Shown: positions 28,085 to 37,051, numbered from the stretch's first letter. The stretch is 64,000 nt of DNA from an uncultured Brachyspira sp. (GCF_944390845.1 NZ_CALXRM010000001.1:82678-146677), one strand, 5' to 3'. Program-made: numbers and translations. Notes: a model not told the origin generated them from the letters alone.

Positions 28085-28478
28085 AAAATTTACAAATATG
28101 CTATATTATAAACAGAATACTTAAAATAGCTAAAAATCATATATTTAATAGTTATTCACAAATAGGCAATATAGCAAAGACCCAGAAAAACAATAAATTC
28201 ATATTCCGATAATGTATATTATGTTAACTTATACATGTTATTTTTTATATAATGTGAATATCCTAGTATAATGGTAAGTTTAGCTAATATAGATATTACT
28301 AAATATATAAAATATGGTTGTAGAATATTATAAAGCTAAATATTGTGAGCATCTGGCAAGTTTACTTGAAAGACTCATTATGCGAACAATTTTTATTAAC
28401 AATAAATTGAAGTTTTTTGTATTATATAGTATAATAGCTCACTATTAAATAAAAATTCAATTTGTACGGAAATATCTA
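28085..28478. other. 394-bp intergenic region with a promoter and a possible coding remnant
   Basis: Contains the strong promoter of the next gene (28407-28435). A weaker promoter-like pair lies further upstream (TTAACT at 28224, 18-nt spacer, TATAAT at 28248), overlapping a copy of the TATATTATGTTAA half-site at 28215. An inverted repeat TTTAGCT/AGCTAAA lies at about 28278 and 28335. A 44-codon open frame (28314-28448) has no ribosome-binding site and contains the downstream promoter, so it is probably not a gene. Confidence 0.4.
28407..28435 (+). promoter_or_regulatory. Sigma-70 type promoter of the lipoprotein gene at 28479
   Basis: TTGAAG (28407-28412), 17-nt spacer, perfect TATAAT (28430-28435). 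The predicted start of transcription near 28442 leaves a leader of about 37 nt. Confidence 0.75.
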
Positions 28479-29009
28479 ATGAAAAAAATAATACTTTTAA
28501 TATTAAGTTTAACTATAATAATTATATCATGCAAAAATGACGGCGGTTCTATATACGCTATGGAGCAAAGATATAAAAACTTTCTAAATATATTGCCAAA
28601 TGATGTTAAGAATGATTATACATTAAATTCTGATAAGTACGGTAATATGTATAAAGAATGGATTAATGAGTTCAATACTTGGACTGATGAAATACTTAAA
28701 ACTGAAGCACAAAGAGAACAAGAAATATCAGCTAGAATAACACCTGATAAAATTGAGTATGCTCTTGAAACTTTAACAAGTAAAGATTATGAGAGAAATC
28801 TCCCTGTAGAACTTATGACTAAGGTAAAAGCTCATACAGATACATTATCATTAAAAATTGAAGAATTACAGAAAGATGAAGCTTTTTCTAATTCTATGGT
28901 TAAATTAAAAAAAGATGAGGCTGTAGAGAACTTCACAACTGAAGAAACAATATTCTACTATGTTTGGAACTATTTAATAACAATAGAAAGACCAAGACGT
29001 TTCCAATAA
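28479..29009 (+). CDS. Unrecognised lipoprotein, 176 residues
   Basis: Product not recognised. The N-terminus is MKKIILLILS followed by TIIIISC: Lys-rich start, hydrophobic core and a lipobox-like ISC with the acylated Cys at residue 18, so it is a probable lipoprotein. The mature part is hydrophilic, mostly helical and charged (EEL, KLKKDEAVENF) with no cysteine motif or known domain. A GGA sits about 10 nt before the ATG, resembling the tACGGA element before other genes here (37221, 41075). It stands alone, with its own consensus promoter and a hairpin downstream at 29030. Alternatives: none proposed; a surface or periplasmic structural role is only a guess from lipidation. Confidence 0.8.
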   Translation: MKKIILLILSLTIIIISCKNDGGSIYAMEQRYKNFLNILPNDVKNDYTLNSDKYGNMYKEWINEFNTWTDEILKTEAQREQEISARITPDKIEYALETLTSKDYERNLPVELMTKVKAHTDTLSLKIEELQKDEAFSNSMVKLKKDEAVENFTTEETIFYYVWNYLITIERPRRFQ

Positions 29010-29338
29010 TAAATAATATACTTAATTTTAAGCTTAAAAATATTCATATATAATATTTTTAAGTTTATTATTCAGTATATTAAATTATCTATATTGAACA
29101 TATTTTAATATACAAAACTACAAATATATTTTATCAAATTCTTTGCTATACAAAAAATCGATAATACATATATAAAAACACGGTAACAGAAAAAATATAA
29201 TTATTCAATATGGTTTAATGAAAGAACTTTATTAAACATATATAAGTTCAAATAATTAACAAACAAAATAATATTTTACTATAAAAAAATATAATAAAAA
29301 TAAATACATTTATATATATTTACAACTATTGAAAAATA
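29010..29338. other. 329-bp convergent intergenic region
   Basis: Lies between the converging genes at 28479 and 29339. It holds the A/T hairpin at 29030-29066. The rest is A/T-rich and I see nothing else in it. Confidence 0.5.
29030..29066. terminator. A/T-rich hairpin, possible bidirectional terminator
   Basis: Arms 29030-29044 and 29052-29066 pair over 15 bp (one G-T wobble) around a 7-nt loop, about 20 nt after the stop at 29009 and between converging genes. The stem is nearly all A-T, so termination strength is uncertain. Confidence 0.4.
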
Positions 29339-29968
29339 TTATTCCAAAACAGTTTCTACAACAACATTATATTCATTTGAACTATAACTTTCTTCTAATA
29401 TATAAGCTTCATTAGTTAAACGAACAGCTTCATTAACTTCTATATTATTGTTTCTTAATACTCTAAATAATGATTCATAAGCTCTTTTTAATGCATTTCT
29501 TGTAAGCATCTGTCTTGTATAGGCATTTAATTTGGCATTTTCTGATATTTCTATTGAGGCATTAGCTCTAAAAAATTTCTCCCCTACACTACCCTCTTTC
29601 TTTATTGTATTTAACACCTCTATTGTTCTATCATATATTGTATCATCTTTAACTTTTATTTCTGTATAAAAATTATCATCTTTTTTATATTCTTTTAATG
29701 TTACTATATCTTTATTATCAAAATCTATTAAGTTATTATCTTTTAAGGAAACAGCAACTATATTAAAATCATTTCTATTAATTAATCCGGCAGTTTCTTT
29801 TGCTATATTATAGTAAATATCATCTATTGCCTTCATTTTACTTGCTTCAAAGCTAACATCAGTGTATACTTTAGAATACAATTTACCTTTTTGTATGTTA
29901 TTATTTGAACATGAAATAATAACTAATAATAAAAAAATAATAAAAATATATAGCTTGTTTTTTTCCAT
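29339..29968 (-). CDS. Unrecognised lipoprotein, 209 residues (weak LPP20-like look)
   Basis: Product not recognised with certainty. The start MEKNKLYIFI leads a hydrophobic core ending in VIISC, a lipobox-like site with the lipidated Cys at residue 20. The mature region begins SNNNIQKGK and has the pattern SFEASKMKAIDDIYYNIAKE, reminiscent of the A..A..D.Y helix of LPP20/FlgO-type lipoproteins, then a helical segment around YTRQMLTRNALKRAYES. The AGGGG upstream of the ATG is farther away than usual, so the start rests on the signal peptide. It is a single gene, convergent with 28479 and divergent from 30057. The LPP20 resemblance is a weak impression. Confidence 0.75.
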   Translation of the reverse strand: MEKNKLYIFIIFLLLVIISCSNNNIQKGKLYSKVYTDVSFEASKMKAIDDIYYNIAKETAGLINRNDFNIVAVSLKDNNLIDFDNKDIVTLKEYKKDDNFYTEIKVKDDTIYDRTIEVLNTIKKEGSVGEKFFRANASIEISENAKLNAYTRQMLTRNALKRAYESLFRVLRNNNIEVNEAVRLTNEAYILEESYSSNEYNVVVETVLE

Positions 29969-30056
29969 AATTTATAATAAATTATCCCCTAATAATATTA
30001 ACTATTTTAACTTTATTATACATATAATTGTAAAATAATGATTTGGAGATTTTACA

Positions 30057-30800
30057 TTGAATATTAAAATATTTACTTTGTTTATAACATTAATTATATT
30101 AGCATCATGTCAGAAAAAACCTGATAATTTTCTGGAAGATATGGCTTCATTAGATAAATCATATATGGATACCCTATTAATAATAAGAGATAATAATAAT
30201 CCAAACAGAAAAGAAGCCATAGAAAAATTTATTGTTGTATGGAATGATTTTAAGAAAAAATATTATAGTATTAACACAGAAGACCCTCAATGGAAAACTG
30301 ATTTTGACAGTTTGCAGGATATATTAATACGTTCACATTATTACATATCAAGCGGAGAAGATGAAAGTGCAGGATATTCAATACTGCATGATATAAAATA
30401 TGTATTATCCGATTTAAGAAAAAGAAATAATGTCAATTGGTTTTTTGATAATTTAAACTCAATATACAAAATAGCGTACAGAGTTGGAGAACTTTCAAAA
30501 ATATATGCAGGTGCTAATACAGCTCTTACACCTGAAGAAGAAGAAAAATTGGTAGCAGTTTATTATTTATTAGATGAAGCTACAAAAACAACAATAGCAG
30601 AGTTTGATAAAAGTAATATACATCTACTCCATCTTTCTCAACAGCAATTAGGAACTTTGAAGCATAATATAGAAACAATAGATGATTTAGTAAAATCTAT
30701 AGGAAATGATTTATTTTCAAAGAAATATAATAATCTTTCAAATATATCAGAAAACATATTAAATATATATTTTAACTCTTTACAAATAATAAGGGGATAA
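30057..30800 (+). CDS. Unrecognised lipoprotein with TTG start, 247 residues
   Basis: Product not recognised. The start codon is TTG at 30057, chosen because GGAG lies at 30045-30048 (8-nt spacing) and the frame then gives a complete signal, MNIKIFTLFITLIILASC, whose LASC is a classical lipobox with Cys18. No ATG in frame would keep that signal. The mature protein is hydrophilic and helical, with Asp, Asn and Lys dominant and segments such as TPEEEEKLVAVYYLLDEATK. It ends two bases before truB, and the truB ribosome-binding site lies inside its last codons, so the two are probably co-transcribed and translationally coupled. Nothing in it suggests an RNA-modification role. Confidence 0.8.
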   Translation: MNIKIFTLFITLIILASCQKKPDNFLEDMASLDKSYMDTLLIIRDNNNPNRKEAIEKFIVVWNDFKKKYYSINTEDPQWKTDFDSLQDILIRSHYYISSGEDESAGYSILHDIKYVLSDLRKRNNVNWFFDNLNSIYKIAYRVGELSKIYAGANTALTPEEEEKLVAVYYLLDEATKTTIAEFDKSNIHLLHLSQQQLGTLKHNIETIDDLVKSIGNDLFSKKYNNLSNISENILNIYFNSLQIIRG

Positions 30801-30802
30801 AA

Positions 30803-31672
30803 ATGAAAGGTTTTTGTATTTTAAATAAACCTATAGGAATAACTTCTTTTGATGCTATAAAAAAAACAAAACAAGTATTAAGAGAAAAAGAAAATATTAT
30901 AGAAAAAAGAATAGGACATGTTGGAACATTGGATCCATTTGCCAATGGAGTTTTAATACTTGCTTTTGGAAGATATACAAAATTATTCTTTCTATTTGAT
31001 GATTTACCAAAAGAATATATTGCTGTTGGTGTTTTTGGAGAGAGCAGAGATACCGACGATATAGAAGGAAATGTGATAAAAAAGTCAGATAAAACTAATA
31101 AATTAACATTTGATGAATTAAAAAATATAATAGAAACAAATTTTAAGGGAAATATAGTACAAAAACCTCCTATATATAGTGCTAAAAAAATTAACGGCAA
31201 AAGAGCTTATGATTTAGCCAGAGAAAATAAAAGTTTTGAATTAAAAAGTGTAAATGTATGCATAAACAATATAGAATTATTAGAATATAATTACCCATAT
31301 TTCAAAATAAAAACTTCTGTAAGCAAAGGCACTTATATAAGATCTATAATTAGAGATATTGGAGAAATTACAGAGAATCTAGCATATACTAAAGAATTAA
31401 GCAGAATATCCATTGGAAATTATAATATAAATATGGCTTCTAATATAGAAGATTTAAACTCAAATAGCATATTATCATTCTTTGATATGTTTAAAAATTT
31501 TGATAAGAAAGTCATAGAAGACAAAGAAATGATAAAACAAATACTATGCGGTAATACAAAAATGATAGATAATATAGAAATAAAAAATAAATATTTAGCA
31601 TTAATTGATAATGATGAAAATTTACTTGCTATTATTGAAAAAGGCAACAGTTATTCTTTTATAGATGTATAA
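30803..31672 (+). CDS. truB: tRNA pseudouridine-55 synthase TruB
   Basis: Converts U55 in the T-psi-C loop of tRNAs to pseudouridine, in the cytoplasm. The N-terminus MKGFCILNKPIGITSFD and the signature GHVGTLDPFANGVLILAFGR are diagnostic; D44 is the catalytic Asp. Other family blocks seen are KEYIAVGVFGESRDTDD, QKPPIYSAKKINGKRAYDLAR and SVSKGTYIRSIIRDIGE. At 289 residues it has usual length, with a C-terminal PUA-like region. The ATG at 30803 follows AAGGGG at about 30790, within the preceding lipoprotein gene, which ends at 30800. Converges on csaA. Bacterial truB often lies near rbfA or rpsO; here it does not. Confidence 0.96.
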   Translation: MKGFCILNKPIGITSFDAIKKTKQVLREKENIIEKRIGHVGTLDPFANGVLILAFGRYTKLFFLFDDLPKEYIAVGVFGESRDTDDIEGNVIKKSDKTNKLTFDELKNIIETNFKGNIVQKPPIYSAKKINGKRAYDLARENKSFELKSVNVCINNIELLEYNYPYFKIKTSVSKGTYIRSIIRDIGEITENLAYTKELSRISIGNYNINMASNIEDLNSNSILSFFDMFKNFDKKVIEDKEMIKQILCGNTKMIDNIEIKNKYLALIDNDENLLAIIEKGNSYSFIDV

Positions 31673-31722
31673 TAAAAATATATACATCTATAAATTTAAC
31701 TATTTAAAAAAATTTATACACA

Positions 31723-32073
31723 CTACCCTATTGCAACACCATTTTCGCATTCTTCATTTGTTGTTAATAAAACCACCTCTCCATTATCCTTAACAGCACC
31801 CAATACAAGGCATTCTGAAAAGAAATTAGCTATTTGTTTTTTAGGAAAATTTACCACAGCAATAATACGTTTTCCTATTAAATCTTCTTTTTTATATAAT
31901 TTTGTTATCTGTGCTGATGAAACTTTTGTTCCTAAAGGCCCAAAATCTATTTTTAATTTGTATGCTGGTCTTTTAGCTTTAGGAAAATCTTCAGCTTCTA
32001 TTATAGTACCTGTTCTAATATCCAATGCTAAAAAATCATCAAAACTAGCTTCTGTTTTTATATTAGTATCCAT
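31723..32073 (-). CDS. csaA: CsaA-like tRNA-binding domain protein
   Basis: A 116-residue stand-alone OB-fold tRNA-binding domain, as in CsaA, YgjH and the C-termini of some MetRS and PheRS beta chains. CsaA has been described as an export-related chaperone and tRNA binder. Family features seen: FLALDIRTGTIIEAEDFPKA near the start, PAYKLKIDFG, KVSSAQITKLY, LIGKRIIAVVNFPKKQI, and the closing LGAVKDNGEVVLLTTN plus NGVAIG. The family's usual length is about 110 residues. A GGAG lies about 9 nt before the ATG at 32073. It is convergent with truB (50-nt gap) and divergent from the ATP-grasp gene. The exact role in this organism is not shown by context. Confidence 0.9.
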   Translation of the reverse strand: MDTNIKTEASFDDFLALDIRTGTIIEAEDFPKAKRPAYKLKIDFGPLGTKVSSAQITKLYKKEDLIGKRIIAVVNFPKKQIANFFSECLVLGAVKDNGEVVLLTTNEECENGVAIG

Positions 32074-32263
32074 TATTACAAATCTCCGTATTTTTTTATT
32101 ATATTCTATTTATAATGTGATAATTGTCAATTAAATTTTTATATGCATAACTATAAATAGTTTTATAATAATTACATATATAAATAAAATTCTTTAGTTT
32201 AGTATTAAAATTTCGATATTAACAACACTATAAGGGAATATTTTAAAAAAAGGCAATATTAAT

Positions 32264-34411
32264 ATGAAAGGTAAACGCATAATAATAATAGGTGCTGGTC
32301 TATTACAGGTACCTGCTATACAAATAGCTAAAGAAATGGGACTTTATACAATAGTTTTTGATTATAACAAAGATGCTCCAGGTATGCAGATAGCAGATTA
32401 TCCTATGATAGTGTCCACTAGAGACGTTGATGGAAGTGTAAGGGCTGCTAGAGATTTAAGCCAAAAAATGGAAATACATGGAGTTATTACTGTAGGTACT
32501 GATGCTTCTACAACGGTTGCAGCAGTAGCAAATGCTTTAGGATTACCAGGTAATAGATTTGAAGATGCTTATGCTGCTTCTAACAAAATAAGAATGCGTG
32601 AAAGATTCAAAAAAAACAATGTTCCTCAGCCAAATTTTTTCCCTGTATGGAATTACGAAGAAGCAATGGAGGCATTTAAGAATTTAAATAAGCCTGTTGT
32701 AGTGAAACCAGCAGATAATATGGGTGCTAGGGGTGTAATGAAGGTATCAAAAGAAAATGATATCTTAGCAGCATTTAATAGAGCAAAAAGTGCATCTCCT
32801 TCCGGTGAAGTTATAGTAGAAGAATTTATGGATGGTCCGGAACTTTCTATTGATATGCTTATATATAATAATGAAATTTATGTAACTGGAGTTGCTGACA
32901 GAATAATAGAATCTCCTCCATTTTTTATAGAAACAGGTCATATTATGCCGTCTGCTTTAGAGAAAGAAAAACTAGATGATGCTATTAATGTAATGAAAGC
33001 AGGCATAAAAGCATTAAATTTGAAAATTGGTGCTGCTAAAGGCGATATAAAAGTAACAAAAAATGGTGCTATGGTTGGGGAAATTGCTGCTAGACTTTCA
33101 GGCGGATTCATGAGTGCTTATACCTACCCTCTTGCTACAGGCGTAAATTTAATAAAAAATGCAATAGAAATAGCTTTGGGAAATCCTCCTAGTGATTTAC
33201 AGCCGAAATGGGATAAAGTATCAGTTGAAAAAGCATTTATTCCTGGTACAGGTATAATAGAATCTATTGATGGTGTTGAAAATGCAAAAAAAGTAGAAGG
33301 TGTTAAAGAAATATTTATCAAAACCAAACCTGGAGATATATTAGTTACACCTACAAACAACTTGGAAAAAGCTGGTAATATAATAGCTGTAGGAGATACA
33401 AGAGATGAAGCTATAGCTATAGCAAATAAAGCTATGAGCTATGTACATTTCAAATTAACAGATGAAAAAAGTATAACCATAGATGAAATAAAAAAAATCG
33501 CGAAAGAAAAATTATCATCTAATTCAAATACTTCATATTTGTTTATTGAAGATAATGAAGATAAAACAGGACTTTCTGAATATAATTTCAGCCCTAGTAT
33601 AATTCACAAAGAACCAGAAGCAAATATAGGAACTAATCTATTTAATATGCATCTATCTCAGCCTACTATAATAGATACAATTCATAATTTAAGAGAAGCA
33701 ATAGACGGAATTATGGATATAAAAGAATATTATGAAACAATCATAGATGTAGCTTCTAATTGTGAAGTTCTTGCAATATTTAATGATTTTAATGATGAGG
33801 AAATATTTGAATTATCATTAAAAACTATAAAAGGAAGAAAAAGAGGTATTATTATGATAGATGGTAATAATACCCAAGAAATAGTAACACAAAAATTACA
33901 AACAGCAGAAAAAAATGGTGCCTGTGCTGTTGGTATAGATTTTTCTTACTGCTATAATATAAATGAATTAAATAAAATACATTTCAAATCTGAAAAGGAT
34001 TTAGCTAAAATAGCCAAACAATTAGATATACCTTTAATTATAAAAGGCATATCAAGTAATAAAGATTTAGACAATATAAAATTATCTCATATAAATAATG
34101 TTTATTTTTCAAATAATAATAAGTATGCATTAAAAGGTATGGAAAAAGTTGCCGATACTGTAAATAAAGTAGATTTTAATTCAAATCACTACTTTAATAT
34201 ACTTGCAGAATCTCCTAAATATGGAGTTGATGTATTTAAATATTTAGTATTGGGAGCAAATGCTGTTTGTGTTACAGAAGAAAGTTTTATCTCTATTATA
34301 GGAAAAGGCAGAAAGGGTCTTGAATATTTATTATATTCAAACAAAGATAAACTAGAAAAGATGATAAAGCTATTTGGACAAACAGGTGACGTTAATTATA
34401 TTAAATATTAA
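32264..34411 (+). CDS. ATP-grasp protein fused to a degenerate FMN-dehydrogenase-like barrel
   Basis: 715 residues in two parts. Residues about 1-405 form an ATP-grasp ligase of the PurK/carbamoyl-phosphate-synthase type: GAGLLQVPAIQIAKEMG (pre-ATP-grasp nucleotide-like fold), PVVVKPADNMGARGV (ATP lid), VIVEEFMDGPELSIDML, and GEIAARLSGGF (metal-binding end). Residues about 455-715 resemble FMN-dependent alpha-hydroxyacid dehydrogenases: FDTIHNLREAIDG-like start region, IPLIIKGISSNKDL, and GVDVFKYLVLGANAVCV...KGRKGLEYLL. The catalytic SNHGGR of that family reads SNNNKYA here, and the FMN-phosphate loop GGVRSG reads ESPKYG, so redox catalysis is unlikely. The product ligated is unknown. First gene of an operon with 34435 and 35505 (gaps of 23 and 20 nt). 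Confidence 0.85.
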   Translation: MKGKRIIIIGAGLLQVPAIQIAKEMGLYTIVFDYNKDAPGMQIADYPMIVSTRDVDGSVRAARDLSQKMEIHGVITVGTDASTTVAAVANALGLPGNRFEDAYAASNKIRMRERFKKNNVPQPNFFPVWNYEEAMEAFKNLNKPVVVKPADNMGARGVMKVSKENDILAAFNRAKSASPSGEVIVEEFMDGPELSIDMLIYNNEIYVTGVADRIIESPPFFIETGHIMPSALEKEKLDDAINVMKAGIKALNLKIGAAKGDIKVTKNGAMVGEIAARLSGGFMSAYTYPLATGVNLIKNAIEIALGNPPSDLQPKWDKVSVEKAFIPGTGIIESIDGVENAKKVEGVKEIFIKTKPGDILVTPTNNLEKAGNIIAVGDTRDEAIAIANKAMSYVHFKLTDEKSITIDEIKKIAKEKLSSNSNTSYLFIEDNEDKTGLSEYNFSPSIIHKEPEANIGTNLFNMHLSQPTIIDTIHNLREAIDGIMDIKEYYETIIDVASNCEVLAIFNDFNDEEIFELSLKTIKGRKRGIIMIDGNNTQEIVTQKLQTAEKNGACAVGIDFSYCYNINELNKIHFKSEKDLAKIAKQLDIPLIIKGISSNKDLDNIKLSHINNVYFSNNNKYALKGMEKVADTVNKVDFNSNHYFNILAESPKYGVDVFKYLVLGANAVCVTEESFISIIGKGRKGLEYLLYSNKDKLEKMIKLFGQTGDVNYIKY

Positions 34412-34434
34412 TTAGTACAAATTAGGTAACTATT

Positions 34435-35484
34435 ATGGAAGATAAACAAATAAACTTATCTAAATCATATATATACGGATTTTTTGCCGCTATGATATGC
34501 ACTTTAATATACAGTGCAGTTATCATTCCTATTTATATACTATTAATATCATCAAATCCGCAGAATTTCTTTGTTTATTTATTATATACTCTTGATGTTT
34601 GGGTATGGATATGGATTGGTATATCTATATTGTATGCTTTCATTATAGTAATAATGCAGCCTACTAGGAACTATACTCCCCTATCTAAAACTATAGAAAA
34701 TTTACTTTTCTTTGTAGTTACTTCTGTGATCATAATATTATCTCTTAGTTATGTTCCAGAAATACAAAAATTATTATACAGAAAAGATTATAATACATTT
34801 TATAGCACAATATTAGCTGTTGGATTATTTTTAATATCAATACAATTATCATACAATGTAAAAAAGCTTACAATTTTTATGTACAAAACTATATTATTCA
34901 ATTTAGGTTATAACGTAGAAGCTGAAGTAATAGACGAATATGATGATAATGAGGAAGCAAATAAAACAGATGATTATGAAGTTATAAGAATAGATAAATC
35001 AGAGTATGAAATATTTTCAAGCACTATAAAAAATATAATAGCATTCTCACAAAGATATAAACATGCTATAGGTATAATAGCTTTTAAAATATCTAATAAA
35101 GAATCTATTATAAATGAATATGGTAATAATGCTTACAAAAAATTACAAGAAGAACTTATAAAAGCAATAAAGAAAAATGCTAGAATAGGAGAAAATCAAT
35201 GTTTACTTTATGAAAACATTATATATTCTGTGATTTTTGCAAATGAAGAAGAGGCTTGGAAAGCTACTAAGAGATATTTTAAAGCATTAAAAAACTATAA
35301 TTTTGAATATAACAATGAAAGCGTAGATATTAATGTATCTATGGCAATAAGCGGCTTTGATTTTTCTAATAATAGATCAAATAAAATGTCTGTCTTTGCT
35401 GTAAAAGACAGCATGATGAGAAAAATAAAAGATGCTTTAGTTGAATCAGAAGAAACTGGAAGTCCAGTTATATATTATGAATAA
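34435..35484 (+). CDS. Four-TM membrane protein with degenerate GGDEF-like domain
   Basis: 349 residues. Four hydrophobic segments fill about residues 13-145 (for example FFAAMICTLIYSAVIIPIYI and LLFFVVTSVIIILSLSYV), then an acidic linker (DEYDDNEEANKTDDYE). Residues about 205-349 follow the layout of a GGDEF domain: AIGIIAFKISNKESIINEYG in the position of LD.D.FK.iND.yGH, then KLQEELIKAIKKNARI, then IYSVIFANEEEAWKATKRYFKAL, then INVSMAISGFDF in the position of VTVSIGVA. The GGDEF signature itself reads LYENI, so cyclic-di-GMP synthesis is not expected; a ligand-binding or protein-binding role is possible. Middle gene of the operon, with an AGGT ribosome-binding site. The domain call is by pattern only. 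Confidence 0.7.
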   Translation: MEDKQINLSKSYIYGFFAAMICTLIYSAVIIPIYILLISSNPQNFFVYLLYTLDVWVWIWIGISILYAFIIVIMQPTRNYTPLSKTIENLLFFVVTSVIIILSLSYVPEIQKLLYRKDYNTFYSTILAVGLFLISIQLSYNVKKLTIFMYKTILFNLGYNVEAEVIDEYDDNEEANKTDDYEVIRIDKSEYEIFSSTIKNIIAFSQRYKHAIGIIAFKISNKESIINEYGNNAYKKLQEELIKAIKKNARIGENQCLLYENIIYSVIFANEEEAWKATKRYFKALKNYNFEYNNESVDINVSMAISGFDFSNNRSNKMSVFAVKDSMMRKIKDALVESEETGSPVIYYE

Positions 35485-35504
35485 TAATAAAAGGGATAAG
35501 AACT

Positions 35505-36866
35505 GTGGAAGCTTCATTAATTGTAATACTAGTTTTAATTGTTTTATTAGGTTTTGCCACTCAGTATGTTATAAAGAGCGGATCATACCCTATTAAACTA
35601 AAAAAAATCGTTCAGGCCTACAATGAACAAAATTATGATGTAGCTATGAGAGAGATTAATACCTTAGACCCTAAATATAAAAAAGATGCTAATATATTGT
35701 GGATGTGTGCAAATATGTACTATAAACAACAGCAGTATATACTTGCTATGGCTTCACTTCAAAATATGATAGACGGTGCATATTTTACTAAAGAATTAAC
35801 AGAATTAAATGTTAGAGAATTTTTAGCTAAAATATACGAACAAACAGGAAACACTAAAAAAGCTATAGACGAATATGATATGATAACAAAAATAAGGGAT
35901 CAAGATTATGATTCTTTATATAAAGCAGGTTCAATTTGTTATAAATATGGTGAATGGGTATTAGCACAAAAATATCTTTCATCAGCAGCTGCACAAAATG
36001 ATAGCAATCCTGAATTATTATATATGTTAGCTTACTGTTTTTATAAGATTCGTTCTTATCATGCAGCTCAGCAGCAAATAGAAAAAGCTCTTGCATTAGA
36101 TAGTACAAATGCTGAATATCACTTATTACTTGGTGAAATATTATCTTCAAGCAGAGACTTCCAAAATGCTATTAAAGAATTAGAAATAGCTTATGAAAGT
36201 AATGAAGTATCAGATAAAGATGCTATTTCATTGAATCTTGCTAATTCATATTATGAACTTGGAAATTATTCTAAAGCAAAAGAATATTACGGACAGGTAT
36301 TAACTAAAGAAAATATACCAAATGAAAAAGTTGTTGATGAGCGATACAGATATGCTGAAACTTTAGTTAAAAACAAACAGTTTGAGGCAGCAGTTAAACA
36401 ATGGGAAATAATAAAATCTATAAGAAATATATACTTAGATGTTGACCAAAAATTGAAAACTTATAGTTCTATTATTGCCAATAATGCATTTAGAACTGCA
36501 TTAGAAATGGATATTATAGAATATTTGGAAAAGTATTTCTACAGAATATTAACTTTGAATGGATATGTAGTTACTGAACATACTAAAAAATCTGATACAT
36601 TAGTATTCTTTGTAACTATTAAGAAATTTGGTTCTGAAGGTCAGTCATATAAGAGTACATTTGCTTTAGATACTTCTGGATATCCTATGAGACAGGATAC
36701 TGTTGATCAGTTTATGGAATATGCAAGACAGTACAAGAGTGCCCACTCTTTCTTAATAAGTATAGGTGATTTCGCTCCTAACTTGAAAGTAGATGATACA
36801 GTAATGATCATTGAACCTGAAAGATTTGAGGCTATTATTGAAGGTGTTATATCATTCAGCGATTAA
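35505..36866 (+). CDS. Membrane-anchored TPR protein with C-terminal nuclease-fold-like domain
   Basis: 453 residues, GTG start at 35505 with AAGGG about 9 nt upstream. Residues 3-19 (ASLIVILVLIVLLGFATQYV) are one N-terminal membrane anchor. Residues about 30-310 are tetratricopeptide repeats (NEQNYDVAMREINTLDP, AIDEYDMITKIRDQDYDSLYKAG, AEYHLLLGEILSSSRDFQNAIKELE, YYELGNYSKAKEYYGQVL), a scaffold for protein partners. Residues about 335-453 form a separate alpha/beta domain (IIEYLEKYFYRILTLNGY, TLVFFVTIKKFG, FALDTSGYPMRQDTVDQFMEYARQYKS, AHSFLISIGDFA) that looks like a restriction-endonuclease-like fold, but I see no clear catalytic D..ExK. Last gene of the operon; a strong terminator follows at 36898. 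Confidence 0.8.
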   Translation: MEASLIVILVLIVLLGFATQYVIKSGSYPIKLKKIVQAYNEQNYDVAMREINTLDPKYKKDANILWMCANMYYKQQQYILAMASLQNMIDGAYFTKELTELNVREFLAKIYEQTGNTKKAIDEYDMITKIRDQDYDSLYKAGSICYKYGEWVLAQKYLSSAAAQNDSNPELLYMLAYCFYKIRSYHAAQQQIEKALALDSTNAEYHLLLGEILSSSRDFQNAIKELEIAYESNEVSDKDAISLNLANSYYELGNYSKAKEYYGQVLTKENIPNEKVVDERYRYAETLVKNKQFEAAVKQWEIIKSIRNIYLDVDQKLKTYSSIIANNAFRTALEMDIIEYLEKYFYRILTLNGYVVTEHTKKSDTLVFFVTIKKFGSEGQSYKSTFALDTSGYPMRQDTVDQFMEYARQYKSAHSFLISIGDFAPNLKVDDTVMIIEPERFEAIIEGVISFSD

Positions 36867-36897
36867 TGAACTAATAACTCATTTATTATACTCTATT

Positions 36898-36933
36898 AAA
36901 AAAGGTTATGATTTTTGTCATAACCTTTTTTAT
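36898..36933 (+). terminator. Rho-independent terminator after the ATP-grasp/TPR operon
   Basis: Stem AAAAAAGGTTATGA with TCATAACCTTTTTT around the loop tttttg, ending in a T-run at 36926-36931, 32 nt after the stop of the TPR gene. Confidence 0.85.
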
Positions 36934-37020
36934 TATTAATATAAAAATATCATTTGACATAAATAATAAAAAAATATATACTATCATAATTATTAGTATT
37001 TAATGATTGGATAAAAATAT

Positions 37021-37051
37021 GCATCAAGCATCAAGCATCAAGCATCAAGCA
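37021..37051. repeat. Four tandem copies of GCATCAA plus a partial fifth
   Basis: A perfect 7-bp tandem repeat, four units from 37021 to 37048 followed by gca. It lies about 170 bp upstream of the lipoprotein gene at 37221 and about 90 bp after a terminator. Slippage could change its copy number. Confidence 0.95.

Noticed and set aside
28260..28300. tRNA-like stretch (tataatggtaag) before the lipoprotein gene
   Set aside because: No cloverleaf with acceptor and T arms can be drawn; it is A/T sequence with a promoter-like piece.
30772..31200. Minus-strand 142-codon frame over truB
   Set aside because: Antisense shadow of a confident truB; no ribosome-binding site or signature.
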